This document shows, piece after piece, positions 1 through 11,210 of a stretch of DNA of 64,000 bases (positions within the stretch are counted from its first letter, which is position 1; each line of letters starts with the position of its first letter). A program made the position numbers and the translations under genes. This DNA is from Naganishia liquefaciens (Eukaryota > Basidiomycota > Tremellomycetes > Filobasidiales > Filobasidiaceae). Where the stretch lies: assembly GCA_013423385.1 (NCBI GenBank), contig BLZA01000032.1, forward strand, positions 248,001-312,000, written 5' to 3'. The notes below the pieces were generated by a model that saw only the letters and a list, made by a program, of their open reading frames with translations, ran no database searches and was not told the DNA's origin.

Positions 1-127
1 TATCTGCGCTCGCTCTAAGCCTCTCCTTGAGGCTTAATTGTGTCACGCAAAACCCGTCGCTTCATTGACCTTCTGATGCATTTGTCCCATCTATTATAAT
101 ATTAAACTGTACTCTAGAATTTCCAAT

Positions 128-2031
128 CTACATCGCCTTCTGAATATCGACTCCAGCCGGTGCGTTCAAAGCGTCCTTGATGTATTTGTAGATGACGAAC
201 TGTCCAGTAACCAGTCCGGCGGTCATGACTGGAAGGATCCGACGATCAGTCTCCGCTCAACTTGCGCAAAGGGTGACACTTACTCATTCTCGGTCCAAGT
301 CCGGTAAATAGTCCACGGATTCCAGCCTCTTTTCCAAGCGTAATCAACCGGGAGACCATGGGACCCTTTGGACCGTGTCCCTTGTTGATTTGGGAAAGAA
401 GCGTATCTGCCGGCTACGTTAGAGGGCGTTGGATTCTGATCAGCTTGCGACTTTCTGAGTAATGAAGACCGCAACGTACGTGTGACAGAATTGCCGCAGC
501 AAAACCGGCAACGATACCGCTGCCGAGAGTGATGGACAGCTTCTTGACCTCGCTCAGTTGTGCCTGTTGCTCCGCGGTCATTCCCTTGAAGGCGAGCTCG
601 TGACAGAATTCATTGACCGTGAACTAATTTCCGGAAGCGCGATGTTATGTCCACACGTGAATCGGCCAAGTTGAAAGCCAACGCACCTGTCCGATAGCGT
701 ACGGGATCTGCTTGCAGAGCAGAGGCAGGAAGCCGGCGTACAGACTCGCGGCACCTTCCGTGCGAGCGATTTTGGTGAGGCCAGAGATCATACCCGGCGC
801 GAACTGCAAAAATGTCGCGGTCAGGTTGATATTCGTTGCGCGCAATCTAACAACCTGCCTTGGGATCGGAAACAAGCCGGATTCGCGTTGCCTCCATCGG
901 TGCGAGCAGAATGTCGGCGAAGAATCTGGACAAGGCAGAGTCAGCGATGGTTGCAGTAGAATTTTGCTATAGCATTCATCGCTAAAGACACATATCCCGC
1001 TCATCAATCTAGCCTTGGTGGTGCGGTGACATCGCTTGTCTGAGTCGCACTCTCCCTGAACATTTCTTCAATGCTCTCCCGAAACTCAGTCGCACTGGAA
1101 TCCTTCGGGAACTCGATACTAGCCTACCCAAAGGCTGCTCTGTCTGCATGTTCGCCAAAGCCGCTGAGCGGGAATTTCCTTCCAGGAGGCCACCTTCTTT
1201 GGGAATTATGACGATCTTACGCTGGCCATCACCTAAAGCTGGATGACGTTTTGTGGTAACTGCTTCATGAATCCCCCCTTATTGCTTGAATGGCTAGAAC
1301 GACCTCCGGGACAATCCATGCCGCTTCATGCCCCGGATCCCTCCCTCCATTTGACTCGCACGATCTTCCCTGCTACAGCCCATCAAACGGAAGAAGAAAA
1401 CTCACTCTGCGATACTCGCGCCCGCCAAGTAGATCGCTGTCCGATATTTCACAGCCTCCTCCTGACTTCCCGCGACTTCGACCAACTGTTTCTTCCAGAA
1501 CTCGTACCCGGCAAACTTGGCACCACCTTGCAAGAGGTATCCGTAACTTGTCGGCGCGAAACCTGTCAGAAGACCACGGGGGCCTTCGGCGGCGATGATC
1601 TTGCGTCCGGCGGAGAGGAGGGAGTTTCGAGCAAGGGAGGGGTCGATTTGAATCCGTGCTGCGTGAGACAGAGTGAATGCCGGTAGAAGCTGTATGGGGA
1701 AACACAAACGTACTCTTGACGACGTCGATGGCTGGTGTGACAAAAGAGACGTTGATACCGGATTTTGTTCTCGCACGATTAACTCACGAGTCATCGCTCC
1801 ATGCGTACTATCCGTTCTTCGTCAGCGTATTCCTCCTCGGCCAAAACAAGGGGAACGCACATCGTACAGCACAAGGCACCGGCCGTAAAGAAGATACCAT
1901 CTAGTGAAATCCCATGGACTCAGACGTTCCCCTATACTCTCTCAAGCGATCCACGCGGACTCACAATCCTTCAGCGCGAAGTTGGGCGTGAGCGCCGACA
2001 TGGGCTTCGGTTTTTGGGCCACGGCAGACAT
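128..2031 (-). CDS. MIR1: Mitochondrial phosphate carrier (SLC25A3/Mir1 type)
   Basis: Inner-membrane carrier that imports inorganic phosphate with protons into the mitochondrial matrix for ATP synthesis. Spliced by eye, the protein starts MSAVAQKPKPMSALTPNF and has three mitochondrial-carrier repeats. Their signature motifs are TPIDVVKTRIQ in repeat 1, APMEATRIRLVSDP in repeat 2 and HPADTLLSQINK in repeat 3, each followed by the usual G-rich second half (for example GLLTGFAPTSYGYLLQGG). The second repeat ends KQIPYAIGQF and the C-terminus is DIQKAM just before a TAG. Several short introns are needed, one at 1659-1713. The start is the first ATG of the spliced frame, with a TATA-like element about 70 bp upstream. 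It is divergent from the thioesterase gene. The family assignment is secure from the motifs. The phosphate specificity rests on overall resemblance to Mir1. Confidence 0.93.
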
Positions 2032-2657
2032 GGTGGGCGCGACGGGATGAGATGAGGGAAGGAGAACGAGGTCGAGGAGAACGCAAAAGACGGTGTTGCT
2101 CTTTATAGCAGACGGCGATTCTACGGCTATTCATGTCTCAGAAGCAGAGGAGATACGTCATTCCGGCCTGACCTTCGGCGCAGTGATTTGCTAATGTCAG
2201 TAATGTCAAGACTACTGGTCGGTACTCCGCAAATTATTCTGCCCATCTTCGATAGTATGGTCCGGGATAAATGAGCTCGGCAGCAGTACGGAGTAGATGG
2301 ACGCCGAATAGCGTGCGCTCATGAGGAGATGAACAGACATCCACAAAAAAGTACATCAACCTTGCATTTCCGGGCAGAAGAGCAAAGGCAGAATTTTCAT
2401 CCAAAGAGTGTTGTATGTGGACTATATTGGACAATATGGAAGCCCTTTAATTTGCCGCTCGCGCCGGAGGTTTCGGCTTCGGACCGCGGAGACTACCGAG
2501 CATGCTATCGGTCGGAATCTCGAATACATGCTTCGTTCGTGCTGCAACGACTTCTTGACTTTGTTAGCTCGCGCAGGGAGCTCAACACCCTATGCAGAAG
2601 ACAGAAGCCTGATATAGTACTCCTTCTTTCCCACAAGTAGAGACATAATTCTCAATC
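2032..2657. other. Divergent intergenic region MIR1 / thioesterase
   Basis: 626 bp between two divergent start codons. It holds the MIR1 TATA-like element. The short reading frames inside have no recognisable protein content. I see no RNA gene. Confidence 0.6.
2101..2107 (-). promoter_or_regulatory. TATA-like element of MIR1
   Basis: TATAAAG read on the minus strand, about 70 bp upstream of the phosphate carrier ATG at 2031. The spacing fits a core promoter element; the function is inferred. Confidence 0.4.
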
Positions 2658-3586
2658 ATGGCGTGTTTGCGAGCTGTCAAAGAGGTAAGTTCTGGATCAG
2701 TCCGCTTGGCATCTGGAGTCCTCTTTGACCCCTCTCTTCCCCCAAGGCATGGCAAGGGTCCATGAAAGTTCAAGGTAACGTGCTCCTATCGGTGTCACAA
2801 TATTTTTGCTCACGCTGCTGGACAAGGTCATGACTGGCGCGTGCTCAGTGGTGTACGTTCCCGTGCATTCCTGCGGTATCTCCAATTGTGCTCATCACCT
2901 GCTTGGTTTCTTTACAGCTGCGATTCACACAAGCAAGACCGGGATTCTTACAAGCCAAACTTGCAGTCGAGAGAGGGCATGTCAATAAATTCATGGTACG
3001 TCCTCTTCTCCACTCATCCGGGACCGATATTGGGCTGAACAGTCTGCGCTCGTGTTTCAAGACCGTCCATGGTGGAGTGATCATGACCGTATGCAGAAGG
3101 GCGGCTACACTCAGTCTATCGCTAAGGACCACATCTTCTTGCAGTTGACCGATTCAATGGCGTCATTAGCCCTCACGACCTCCGGTCTTCCGCCTCCGAC
3201 GGGCGTGTCCACCAACATTCAAACAGAGTTCCTTCGGCCAGCTGGAAAGGAAGGTGGCGAGTTTGTGATAGAAGCTGAGGTCGTCAAGCTAGGTATGTGT
3301 CGTCTGACTCAAGGGCACATCTCCATCGTAGCATTGAAAATGCATTGTGGACAGGTAAATTGCTCGCAACTACCCGGATCAACTTTTACGACAGCGACGA
3401 TGTATCGACGCGGAAACTACTGGCGTTTGGAAGCCATACAAAGGCCGTCAACAAGGCTTGGGAGGCGTGCGGCGGGGTACGTATCAGCGTCCAGATCGCA
3501 GCCATTCGTGACACAGCTGATATCTATTTGTGTCTTGCTAGAAAATGGTGAAATACTCGGCGGACGGCGAAACCGTAATCGAATAG
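2658..3586 (+). CDS. Hotdog-fold acyl-CoA thioesterase (ACOT13/PaaI-like)
   Basis: Small hotdog-fold thioesterase, probably hydrolysing acyl-CoA. The spliced product begins MACLRAVKEAWQGSMKVQ. It carries the family hallmark HGGVIMT directly joined by an intron (gtatgc...ttgcag) to LTDSMASLAL, matching the HGG(x)nD(x)3(S/T) active-site region of ACOT13-like enzymes. It then continues PPPTGVSTNIQTEFLRPA, VVKLGKLLATTRINFYD and GSHTKAVNKAWEA, and ends KYSADGETVIE before TAG. About five introns of 40-130 nt are needed. One 62-nt intron must end at the AG before GTAAATTG to keep the frame. The length and strand order match ACOT13. The substrate and compartment are not visible; I see no clear targeting peptide. 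Confidence 0.85.
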
Positions 3587-3687
3587 AGACAAAAGCAGGG
3601 CCCCCGTGTAACCCATGTACAGCCACCATGGAATCATCATAGCATCACGATCTTCCAGACACTGCATTACGTCGTCAGGTTGCGACA

Positions 3688-5429
3688 TCACTGCGAAGCA
3701 CCTGGGCGCGGGAACCCAGCCATGTCGTTGTCAGCCGGCCGTCTGCGGATTGGTCCCGGGTCCTCTGTCATCGAAGAAATATTTTCCATGAGCCTTTCCT
3801 TGATAGAACAAAATAAGTATAGCTTACCGCGCTCAGCGTCTGATCCAAATTCATCGTCGTTCTCCATATCTTCCTCGTACCCGCCAGCATCATAATGCCT
3901 AACGAAAGGGTAAATCAGGTTTGAGGCGTTGACGTGCGGTCTACTTACGCATCTTCACGGTCGTTGCGACCATGCGGGCCGAACGGATTTGCGCCAGGCT
4001 CCGTGCCCACTCCTCGAGATGACCCGCTCGGGCCCTGCATGTCTTTCATTAGACGTTCTAGCTGTACTTGCTTCTCTTCCTCCTTCTTGTCCGCCTGTCG
4101 GATGAAGAGGCTCGAATAAGTTCAGGCAAGGTATAACATCGACATCAACAGACCTTTTGCTTTGCTATTCTGTCAAGCTCGGGCTTATAGTCGCTGCCAG
4201 AATGTGTGAGACTTTAGCTTCAATGTAGCTTGTCACATCAAGCACGCGGCAACTCACGTCATGTACTCCTTCCTCGCCTCCTCCACAGCTTCGAAGAACT
4301 CCTTCATTCCTGCTCCCGTCATAGCGCTCACCCCCACAGCCTGAAAGCGACCATGCGCGATCCATCAATATCGCACCTCACGCAGAACAATAATCAAGTG
4401 GACTTACCCTTAGATGCGAGTAGAACTCGTCCAGAACAAGACACATGCTTGACATCAAACTATTCATGTACGTCGGTTCGCCATTCTGGTCCCGGCCATG
4501 TGTCGCCAATGCACGCTGGAACGCCTCGAAGTCCTGCATCCAGTCGATGGCAAAGTCGTGTGGTTGTGCATCGGTCTTGTTGAACACAAGGATAAATGGA
4601 AGTCGCGTTTTGTACAAGATCCTGGAAGCGCAGACTGGTCAATCACGAATGCCATGCAGCGACACTGATACTCACGAGCAAGCGTAGAGCATGTTGCTCA
4701 TGAAAGTTGCAGGAGCGGTGGTTCGTGGCGTGTCAATGACGTATGCGACAACAGTCGGCAAAGACGATGCAACAGCTTCAGTGATGATGGATCCTGATGC
4801 GGACCACGTAAAGATTTCAATCTGTCCGGGCGTGTCTACGAGGATGTGGCTAAGGTTCCAGCATGATCAGTATGAACTTGTTCGAGCTAATCAATACGGA
4901 TGTAGATACTTACTCTACCGTCTCGGCGCGCTTCTCAACAAATCCTAATACCTGATCAAACTTTGTGGTGAACAAGTTGAGTGCCGTCAAGATGCCACCG
5001 TTCGGGCCAAGGTTGTACCTATGACAAAGTGCAAGAGTTCGATATCGATAACGCCGACAATCTCCCGAAACATACTGCTTCATAACTTCCTTATAGTCGA
5101 CCGTGTCCCGAATATCGATATTCGCCTCGTAAGGCATATGCGTCACGGCAGGATCCAGGTTGAGGATGTACGGAGGCGTATTTTGACTGTGCAGGTACGA
5201 GTTCAGACGTTGCATCAAGGTTGTTTTGCCCTGTTATGAGTGATATTTGATGAGCGTCCTGGTGATTGCTGGAGATCTCGCGCCACGTTGAAGCACTCAC
5301 AGAACCTGCCATGCCGATACAGATAATGACAACGGGCTCCTTTTTGTCCGTTTGTCCACCTTGAGTTTGCGCAGGCACCGAATCGGTGGGCTGCGTCGAG
5401 GTCGATGCTGTGTTTGCAGAGTCCGCCAT
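3688..5429 (-). CDS. GPN1: GPN-loop GTPase 1 (Npa3/XAB1)
   Basis: Cytoplasmic GTPase needed for assembly and nuclear import of RNA polymerase II. After an acidic, Thr/Gln-rich leader ([17 protein letters not shown]) the protein has a P-loop, [19 protein letters not shown]. It then shows [22 protein letters not shown], the diagnostic Gly-Pro-Asn insertion in [16 protein letters not shown], the [15 protein letters not shown] switch region, and the guanine-specificity motif in [10 protein letters not shown]. The C-terminal part holds a charged helix ([20 protein letters not shown]), a Gly/Pro-rich tail and acidic [15 protein letters not shown], ending [12 protein letters not shown] before TGA. 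Many short introns interrupt it. The first ATG gives the usual GPN1 N-terminus. It lies head-on to the thioesterase gene and divergent from NSL1. Confidence 0.94.
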
Positions 5430-5752
5430 TTCAAATCTTGTCGTCCTGTAGGAAGAGTGATGCTGGACAAGATGAATGCAAAAGCCTGATGAGGGCAACA
5501 GCGGGAAGATGACGATTACTTTATCATTCTACCAGCTTGGTTGGCTTCCAAATCTTTGTGATCGGGCTTGCGTGGCGGATCCAAAGGCTCGCGTTTCAAG
5601 TCAAGAGGACATTCATAACAATGATTCACCTGGATACCTTGTTCCTGCAGCTATTGTATCGACCCACCGCTTGCGCACTGGCCATCTCTTGACTCGCCGT
5701 ACCGCCAGCCATAAGGTGCACGTGGACTTGAACCAGGTTTTCGAAGATCAAC

Positions 5753-6653
5753 ATGGAGTCCCAAGAGCCAAATCGGATTATAATCGAGCAGGAGAAGGAC
5801 TGGATCCGAGTCCGACAGAATCTGAAGAGCGTAGTCGATACGCTGATCGATCAGCAACTGAACCAGCCGGGAAGGATGGAGAACCTCGAGCTGCGAAAAC
5901 AAGTTACGAGGAGGATACAAAAGGTGCGTTCAGTTTGCTATTCCATCATTGTTGTGCTCAATCCGCCTGCGAACGAAAAGATTATGGAAGAGACCTTCAA
6001 TCTAGCCGTACCGAATCTGCAAATCAATGGCCACAACTACGAGGAGTATCTAGAAAGTCAGTTTCCCCCCTGTCAGCAAGCAACCCCTCATGTATCTGGC
6101 TGAGATTCCTCTCCGCACCAACAGTGACCGAACCGTTCGACCAGGCGCTGGATGCCAAGATGTTTGGCCTCAATGCACAAAAGGTAGAATGGGCCACCAA
6201 CACTGCAGAGCGACGTAAGGGCGTACCCAAGGCTGTTCGGGAATTGGAGAGACAGTTGGAAGAGATGCGGCATGGAATGGAGTGGTATCCGACCGATGAA
6301 GAGGATGATGATGAGGACGGCGAGAAGAAGGAGAAGAAGAAGAAAGAAACGGACGAGGTGTATGCAGGTCAGTCGGACTCGTCGATCTTGTCCCACATGC
6401 AGCTAAAGCCTGTGCTGGTCTCCAGATCCACTCCCAAGAAGAGCTGAAGTACTGGAGACATATCGCGCAGCCATCACCAACATGAAAACGTTACAAGAGG
6501 TGAGTCGCAGATCATCTGCTATGCTTTGTTGCATCGCAAGATGTGAGCACTGACCTTGCCTCGCCGTGCCCGTAGACATTACCTGCTCAAGTATCACGCG
6601 CCGAGAGAGCAAAAGCTGTCAAAGAACAGATACAGTCTCTTCCAGCGAAGTGA
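5753..6653 (+). CDS. NSL1: Kinetochore protein Mis14/NSL1 (MIND/Mis12 complex)
   Basis: Probable subunit of the four-protein Mis12/MIND complex that links inner kinetochore to Ndc80. The spliced protein starts MESQEPNRIIIEQEKDWIR, followed by a predicted coiled helix (VRQNLKSVVDTLIDQQLNQ), LRKQVTRRIQKIMEETFNLA and NGHNYEEYLEMTEPFDQALD. The EPFDxxLDxK segment and the following RRKGVPKAVRELERQLEEM fit the Mis14 pattern of an E-P-F-D core followed by a coiled coil and a RRxxP element. The run DEEDDDEDGEKKEKKKKE is a charged linker. The C-terminus reads VSRAERAKAVKEQIQSLPAK. Introns at about 5933-5989, 6060-6110 and 6368-6426 restore one frame. The family call comes from pattern recognition and is less certain than for its neighbours. 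Confidence 0.72.
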
Positions 6654-7705
6654 TCATATCGCAGAGGGTGATTCTGAGGGGATAGTTGCATTACGCGGAA
6701 GCATTGTCAAAATGCTGGAGATGGTGGGTGACGGGTCGAGGAGAGTGAAGCTTATATAACAGAAAGCTCCTCTTGGAATCGGTTGTTTAGTATATAATTC
6801 ATGGTTGTAGTAGTGTAATCCATTTCTTGCTTGGACGCATCTCAACGAAGAGCGAGTGTCATTGCCACTGCTTGAGCAAACAAATCACTGAATAGCTGGT
6901 CGTTGCAACACCGTACCGAATTGAAAAACAGTACAGGTTGCATGGTAGCTTGCCTGGTTCACGATCAAGACCTATTTTTTCCTGCGCAAATCGGACGGGA
7001 AGAATGATAGCAGAATCGCATTTCGATATCTTTATAGGTCGTACAGAATATGTACATCCGTCGTCCGTCGTACCTCTCCTCCTCGTAACGATAAGAGAAC
7101 AGGCAACTAGTTTCGAACCCCCCCGGCCGACTCCAGGAACTCCGACTAAAGAGTATGTAAAGCCGAGCACAAAGAAGCTCTCGAACGTGTCGGTTGAATT
7201 CGTTCTTGCGCACCGTTTCCCCGATACCGTGACACCATTGATTTGTAGGCAAGACACGTCGTGAATAGTCAGTGGCGTAGTGTCTTGATGCGTGTCCGTT
7301 GTCGGAACGCGAACCGATTTCCTGCTGAATCCCGTCCTTCCGCCTGTCAACGAAAGACCTCACAATACCTGAGTCGAGGGCGAAGGGACGAGAAAGCTGA
7401 CAGAGATCGTTGGGTTGGCCTTTCCTCGCCGGGAAGACGAAGATGGGTATCCGCTCTATATACGTCCTCCCCTCTGAACGAAATTTCCCCTCGAGGAATA
7501 TCAGGCTCGTCGCTTGGGCGCGTGCTCGATTGCTCTCGGAGGTTGGGCGCACCCCGTTGGTGGTCGTGGTGATCGCTCAACCAACTGCTCAACCTCTAAC
7601 GGATGTTGCATCGTCGCCGTTACGTGTAATCTTGTATCCAGACTTTTCCGACAACTCTGCACCGCGTAATCGTATTCAACGACCTTGTCCTCTGCGCCGA
7701 TCAGC
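6654..7705. other. Intergenic region NSL1 - CLF1, no gene supported
   Basis: About 1.05 kb between the NSL1 stop and the CLF1 start. Overlapping open frames on both strands in 6.86-7.6 kb (up to 195 codons) are Arg/Ser-rich, share no family motif and do not splice into a convincing protein. No tRNA or other RNA gene is evident. It must contain the NSL1 3' end and the CLF1 promoter. Confidence 0.5.
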
Positions 7706-10587
7706 ATGAACGGAAGGGCGCCCGCCGTCAAAAACAGGAATGCTGCGGCAATCCAGGTGAGTTTCATCGATCAGTCATACCTCCGCAATCTTCAAGAATA
7801 TTGAGCCCTTTGGTAGATCACCGCAGAGCAATTGCTGCGGGAGGCTCATGAGAGGCAAGATGAAAAGTTCAAAGCGCCTCGACAGCGGATCGAGGACTTT
7901 GAGGAATTGACGGAATATCGAGGACGAAAGCGCAAGGAATTCGAGGAACGAATCCGATACAGTCGACAGTCGATCAAGGATTGGATCAAATATGCCGAAT
8001 GGGAAGCGTCGCAGAATCAATATGACCGCGCTCGGTCCGTCTTCGAGCGAGCACTGGATGTGGACCCTCGATCAGTGGATTTATGGCTTAAGTACACCGA
8101 AGTCGAGCTCAAGGCTCGAAACGTCCAACATGCGCGAAATGTCTTTGATCGAGCTGTCACCTTGCTACCGCGGATCGACACCCTCTGGTACAAATACGTC
8201 TACCTCGAGGAACTCCTTATGAATGTGCCGGGAGCCCGTCAAGTATTCGAACGATGGATGACCTGGGAACCGGATGACAAGGCTTGGCAGGCGTACATCA
8301 AGCTCGAGGAACGATATCAAGAGCTTGATCGAGCATCGGCGGTATACGAACGATGGATTGCGTGTCGGCCCATTCCAAGGAACTGGGTTGCATGGGCTAA
8401 GTTTGAGGAGGACAGGGGCAAGGTGGATAAGGCGCGAGAGGTGTTCCAGACTGCGCTAGAATTCTTTGGAGACGGCGAAGACGAGATCGACAAGGCGCAG
8501 GGAGTGTTCGGTGCCTTTGCACGAATGGAGACGAGATTGAAGGAGTTTGACCGTGCACGAACAATCTATAAGGTGAGTCGGGCATGGTGTCCATGTCTGA
8601 GATTACAGCTCACAACGCCCTCATTTTCAGTTTGCACTGGCACGTCTGCCACGGTCCAAGTCTATCAATCGTACGCTCAATAACGAAAGTTACGGAAGCA
8701 AGAGCTGACCTATGATTGATAGTCTATACCGCATACACTCGATTCGAGAAACAGCGTTAGTCGGATAGAGTTCACGCTCACTGAAGGAAAGATAAAGCTG
8801 ATTCTCTATATCTAACAGACGGCGATAGAGCTGGAGTCGAATCTACCGTGCTCGGCAAGCGCAGAATCCAGTATGAGGAGGAGCTTGCCCATGATCCGAC
8901 AAATTACGACGCATGGTTCTCTCTGGCACGTTTGGAGGAGGATGCATATCGCTCAGATAGGGATGACGGACAGGATGCCAAGCCGGATCGAGTGAGAGAA
9001 GTATATGAACGCGCGGTTGCCAATGTACCGCCGGCGACGGAGAAGAGGTATGTTTTCAGAGGTCGGATCGGTAACAATAGAGACTAAATCATATCTGCAG
9101 ATTCTGGAGGAGATATATTGTAAGCTCTGAACCGTTCCCGTTAGCGCATCGCTAAAATTCGTGGCACCATTGCTCGCGGAATCAGTATTGTGAGTACCGT
9201 TGGACTTCGCTGAAATGTACTTCTGACATCTTCCTCTGCCACACGTAGTATGGCTGCAGTATGCGATATTTGAAGAAATCGATACACAGGATTATGATCG
9301 AGCTCGAGACGTCTACAAGGCAGCAATCAAGTTGGTGCCCCACAAACAATTCACATTCGCGAAGGTAGGCAATGGGCGATACTGCAGCAGGACATGATTC
9401 ATTGACTCATCCTTGGCAGCTATGGACCGCATATGCATTGTTCGAGATCCGACGGCTGGACCTCACAGCGGCGCGAAAAGTATTCGGAACCGCCATCGGA
9501 CTTTGCCCGAAACCGAAACTCTTCGATAATTATATTCAGATGGAGATCCAGCTTAGAGAGTTTGACAGATGTCGAACATTATATCAGAAGTTTCTTGAGG
9601 TGAGTATATGATCATTTTCAGAATGCGGATCGTCTGCTGACACTCTGGTATCGATAGTACGACCCAAGTCTGGGTCAGGCATGGATTCAGTGGACAACCT
9701 TGGAAGCGGAGTTGGGCGATCTGGAGCGGGCTCGTGCGATCTTCGAGTTGGCTGTGCAACAGTCTCTCGACATGCCAGAAGTCGTTTGGAAGGTGAGTTA
9801 CCATGTACTGTTGCGACTTAAGCAGATCTGATCCATTTTTGTCTAGGCATTCATCGACTTCGAAGCCGCACAGGCTGAGCGAGAGAGGACGAGACATTTG
9901 TACGAAAGACTTTTGGAACGCACAGGTCACGTCAAGGCAAGTCAACCCTCGGCGGAAAGCAAATCCTGCAGAGACCGTTGAGAGCTGACTCTATTCATAC
10001 AGGTCTACATCTCGTACGCGCTCATGGAGGCGTCCACGCTTGGTGGCGACGACGAGGACGAAGAGGAAGACCCCGGAAGTCCCGAAAAGGCCCGAGCTGT
10101 CTTCGAGAGAGGTTACAAGGAGCTCAAGAACCGCGGAGAGAAGGAAAACGTAAGTCGCGGGACTTATCATGCAATATGGCGCAAACTAATCGCTCATTCG
10201 ATAATCAGCGAGTTGTGTTGCTGGAGGCATGGAAGACGTTCGAGGAGGAACACGGCGACGAAGAATCTCTGGCCAAGGTCCAGACATTGATGCCCAAGGT
10301 CATGAAGAAGTGGCGACAAGCCGAAGACGGATCGGGCTTGGAGGAGTGTAAGTCGATTTGTCATTTGTTTCTCGCGAACAACCTTGAGCTGACGGCTGTA
10401 CTTACTAGACTACGACATGGTTTTTGCGGACGACGAGAGAGAAGCAAACCCTGCTTCATTCAAGTTCTTCCAAGCAGCTCAGGACTGGAAAGCCCGTGCT
10501 GCTGCCTTGGCAGATCTGTCAGATTCCTCGTCGTCTTCTTCGGATGACGAGGATGACAACGACGACGACGATAAGGAGGCAGATTGA
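7706..10587 (+). CDS. CLF1: Pre-mRNA splicing factor Clf1/Syf3 (crooked-neck, HAT repeats)
   Basis: Scaffold protein of the Prp19-associated (NineTeen) complex in the spliceosome. The first exon encodes [17 protein letters not shown] and splices in phase to [18 protein letters not shown], the conserved Clf1 N-terminus. HAT (half-a-TPR) repeats follow throughout, for example [60 protein letters not shown] and [20 protein letters not shown], continuing through exons to about 10.3 kb. The end is [20 protein letters not shown], a short Ser run and an acidic tail finishing DDKEAD. About ten short introns are present. The minus-strand reading of the first exon looks like a signal peptide, but that is coincidental. 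No truncation is seen. Confidence 0.95.
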
Positions 10588-11210
10588 TTTGTACCAAAGT
10601 AAAAGCTGGTCGGACTGCAAAGTCATATGTCATGGACCAATCGAGAACCAAGTGTTTGGCGGTATTCAGAAATACAGTTTGATTGGCCTTTTACAGGTCT
10701 GGGCAATGAGAAATTTCGTGGGGCTTCAAAGCTGCCACAAGAATAGTCAGGTCCTCATACTGCAACCAGTCCGATGTAGATACGACTGAAGGCGCGGCTG
10801 TCCGTTCCACACACAAGATGGTCACAGGCCAGAGCAAGATCAGGAGGTCGGTGAATCAGGGGATCACCAAGCGAATGAATCAACTTTGGAACCGCGACCT
10901 CCACTTCTGTGTCCGCTCCATCGTGATGAATGTCGATTTCTGGATTGTGTACCGCATAAGTTTGTGCGACTTTTCTTCGTGACACTTCCAGCCCCTTCAC
11001 TTCGCCATCGGCAACCCACCAGTGGGCCACAAGGCTCGTTGGAATCAAATAATTTCGCGCTACCTGACTAAAAGCGTGCACATCAGAAAGGATCCAAAGG
11101 ATCCTTTGCTCGTGAAACCATACTCTCTACCGCCACTTCCAGCCATCTCGGCGAAACAATTAGCAAACACGCTCCTACCGACACAAAGTACCGACACACA
11201 GACAGAAAGA
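10588..11210. other. Intergenic region CLF1 - SLX8-like
   Basis: 623 bp holding the CLF1 3' end and the promoter of the RING gene. A minus-strand open frame of 108 codons (10755-11081) has plausible codon content but no recognisable motif and no supporting introns, so I do not call it a gene. Confidence 0.45.

Noticed and set aside
7095-7130. tRNA B-box-like TTCGAAC word.
   Set aside because: Flanking bases do not form a T-stem on either strand and no acceptor or anticodon arm is found.
6859-7552. Open frames of 163-195 codons on the minus strand between NSL1 and CLF1.
   Set aside because: No family motif, Arg/Ser-biased content, mutually overlapping frames and no convincing splice joints.
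7501-7767. Minus-strand frame starting with a textbook signal peptide ([20 protein letters not shown]).
   Set aside because: It is the reverse reading of the first CLF1 exon and intron; the plus strand gives the conserved Clf1 N-terminus.
10755-11081. 108-codon minus-strand frame between CLF1 and the RING gene.
   Set aside because: Plausible codons but no motif, no introns and it lies where a promoter is expected.
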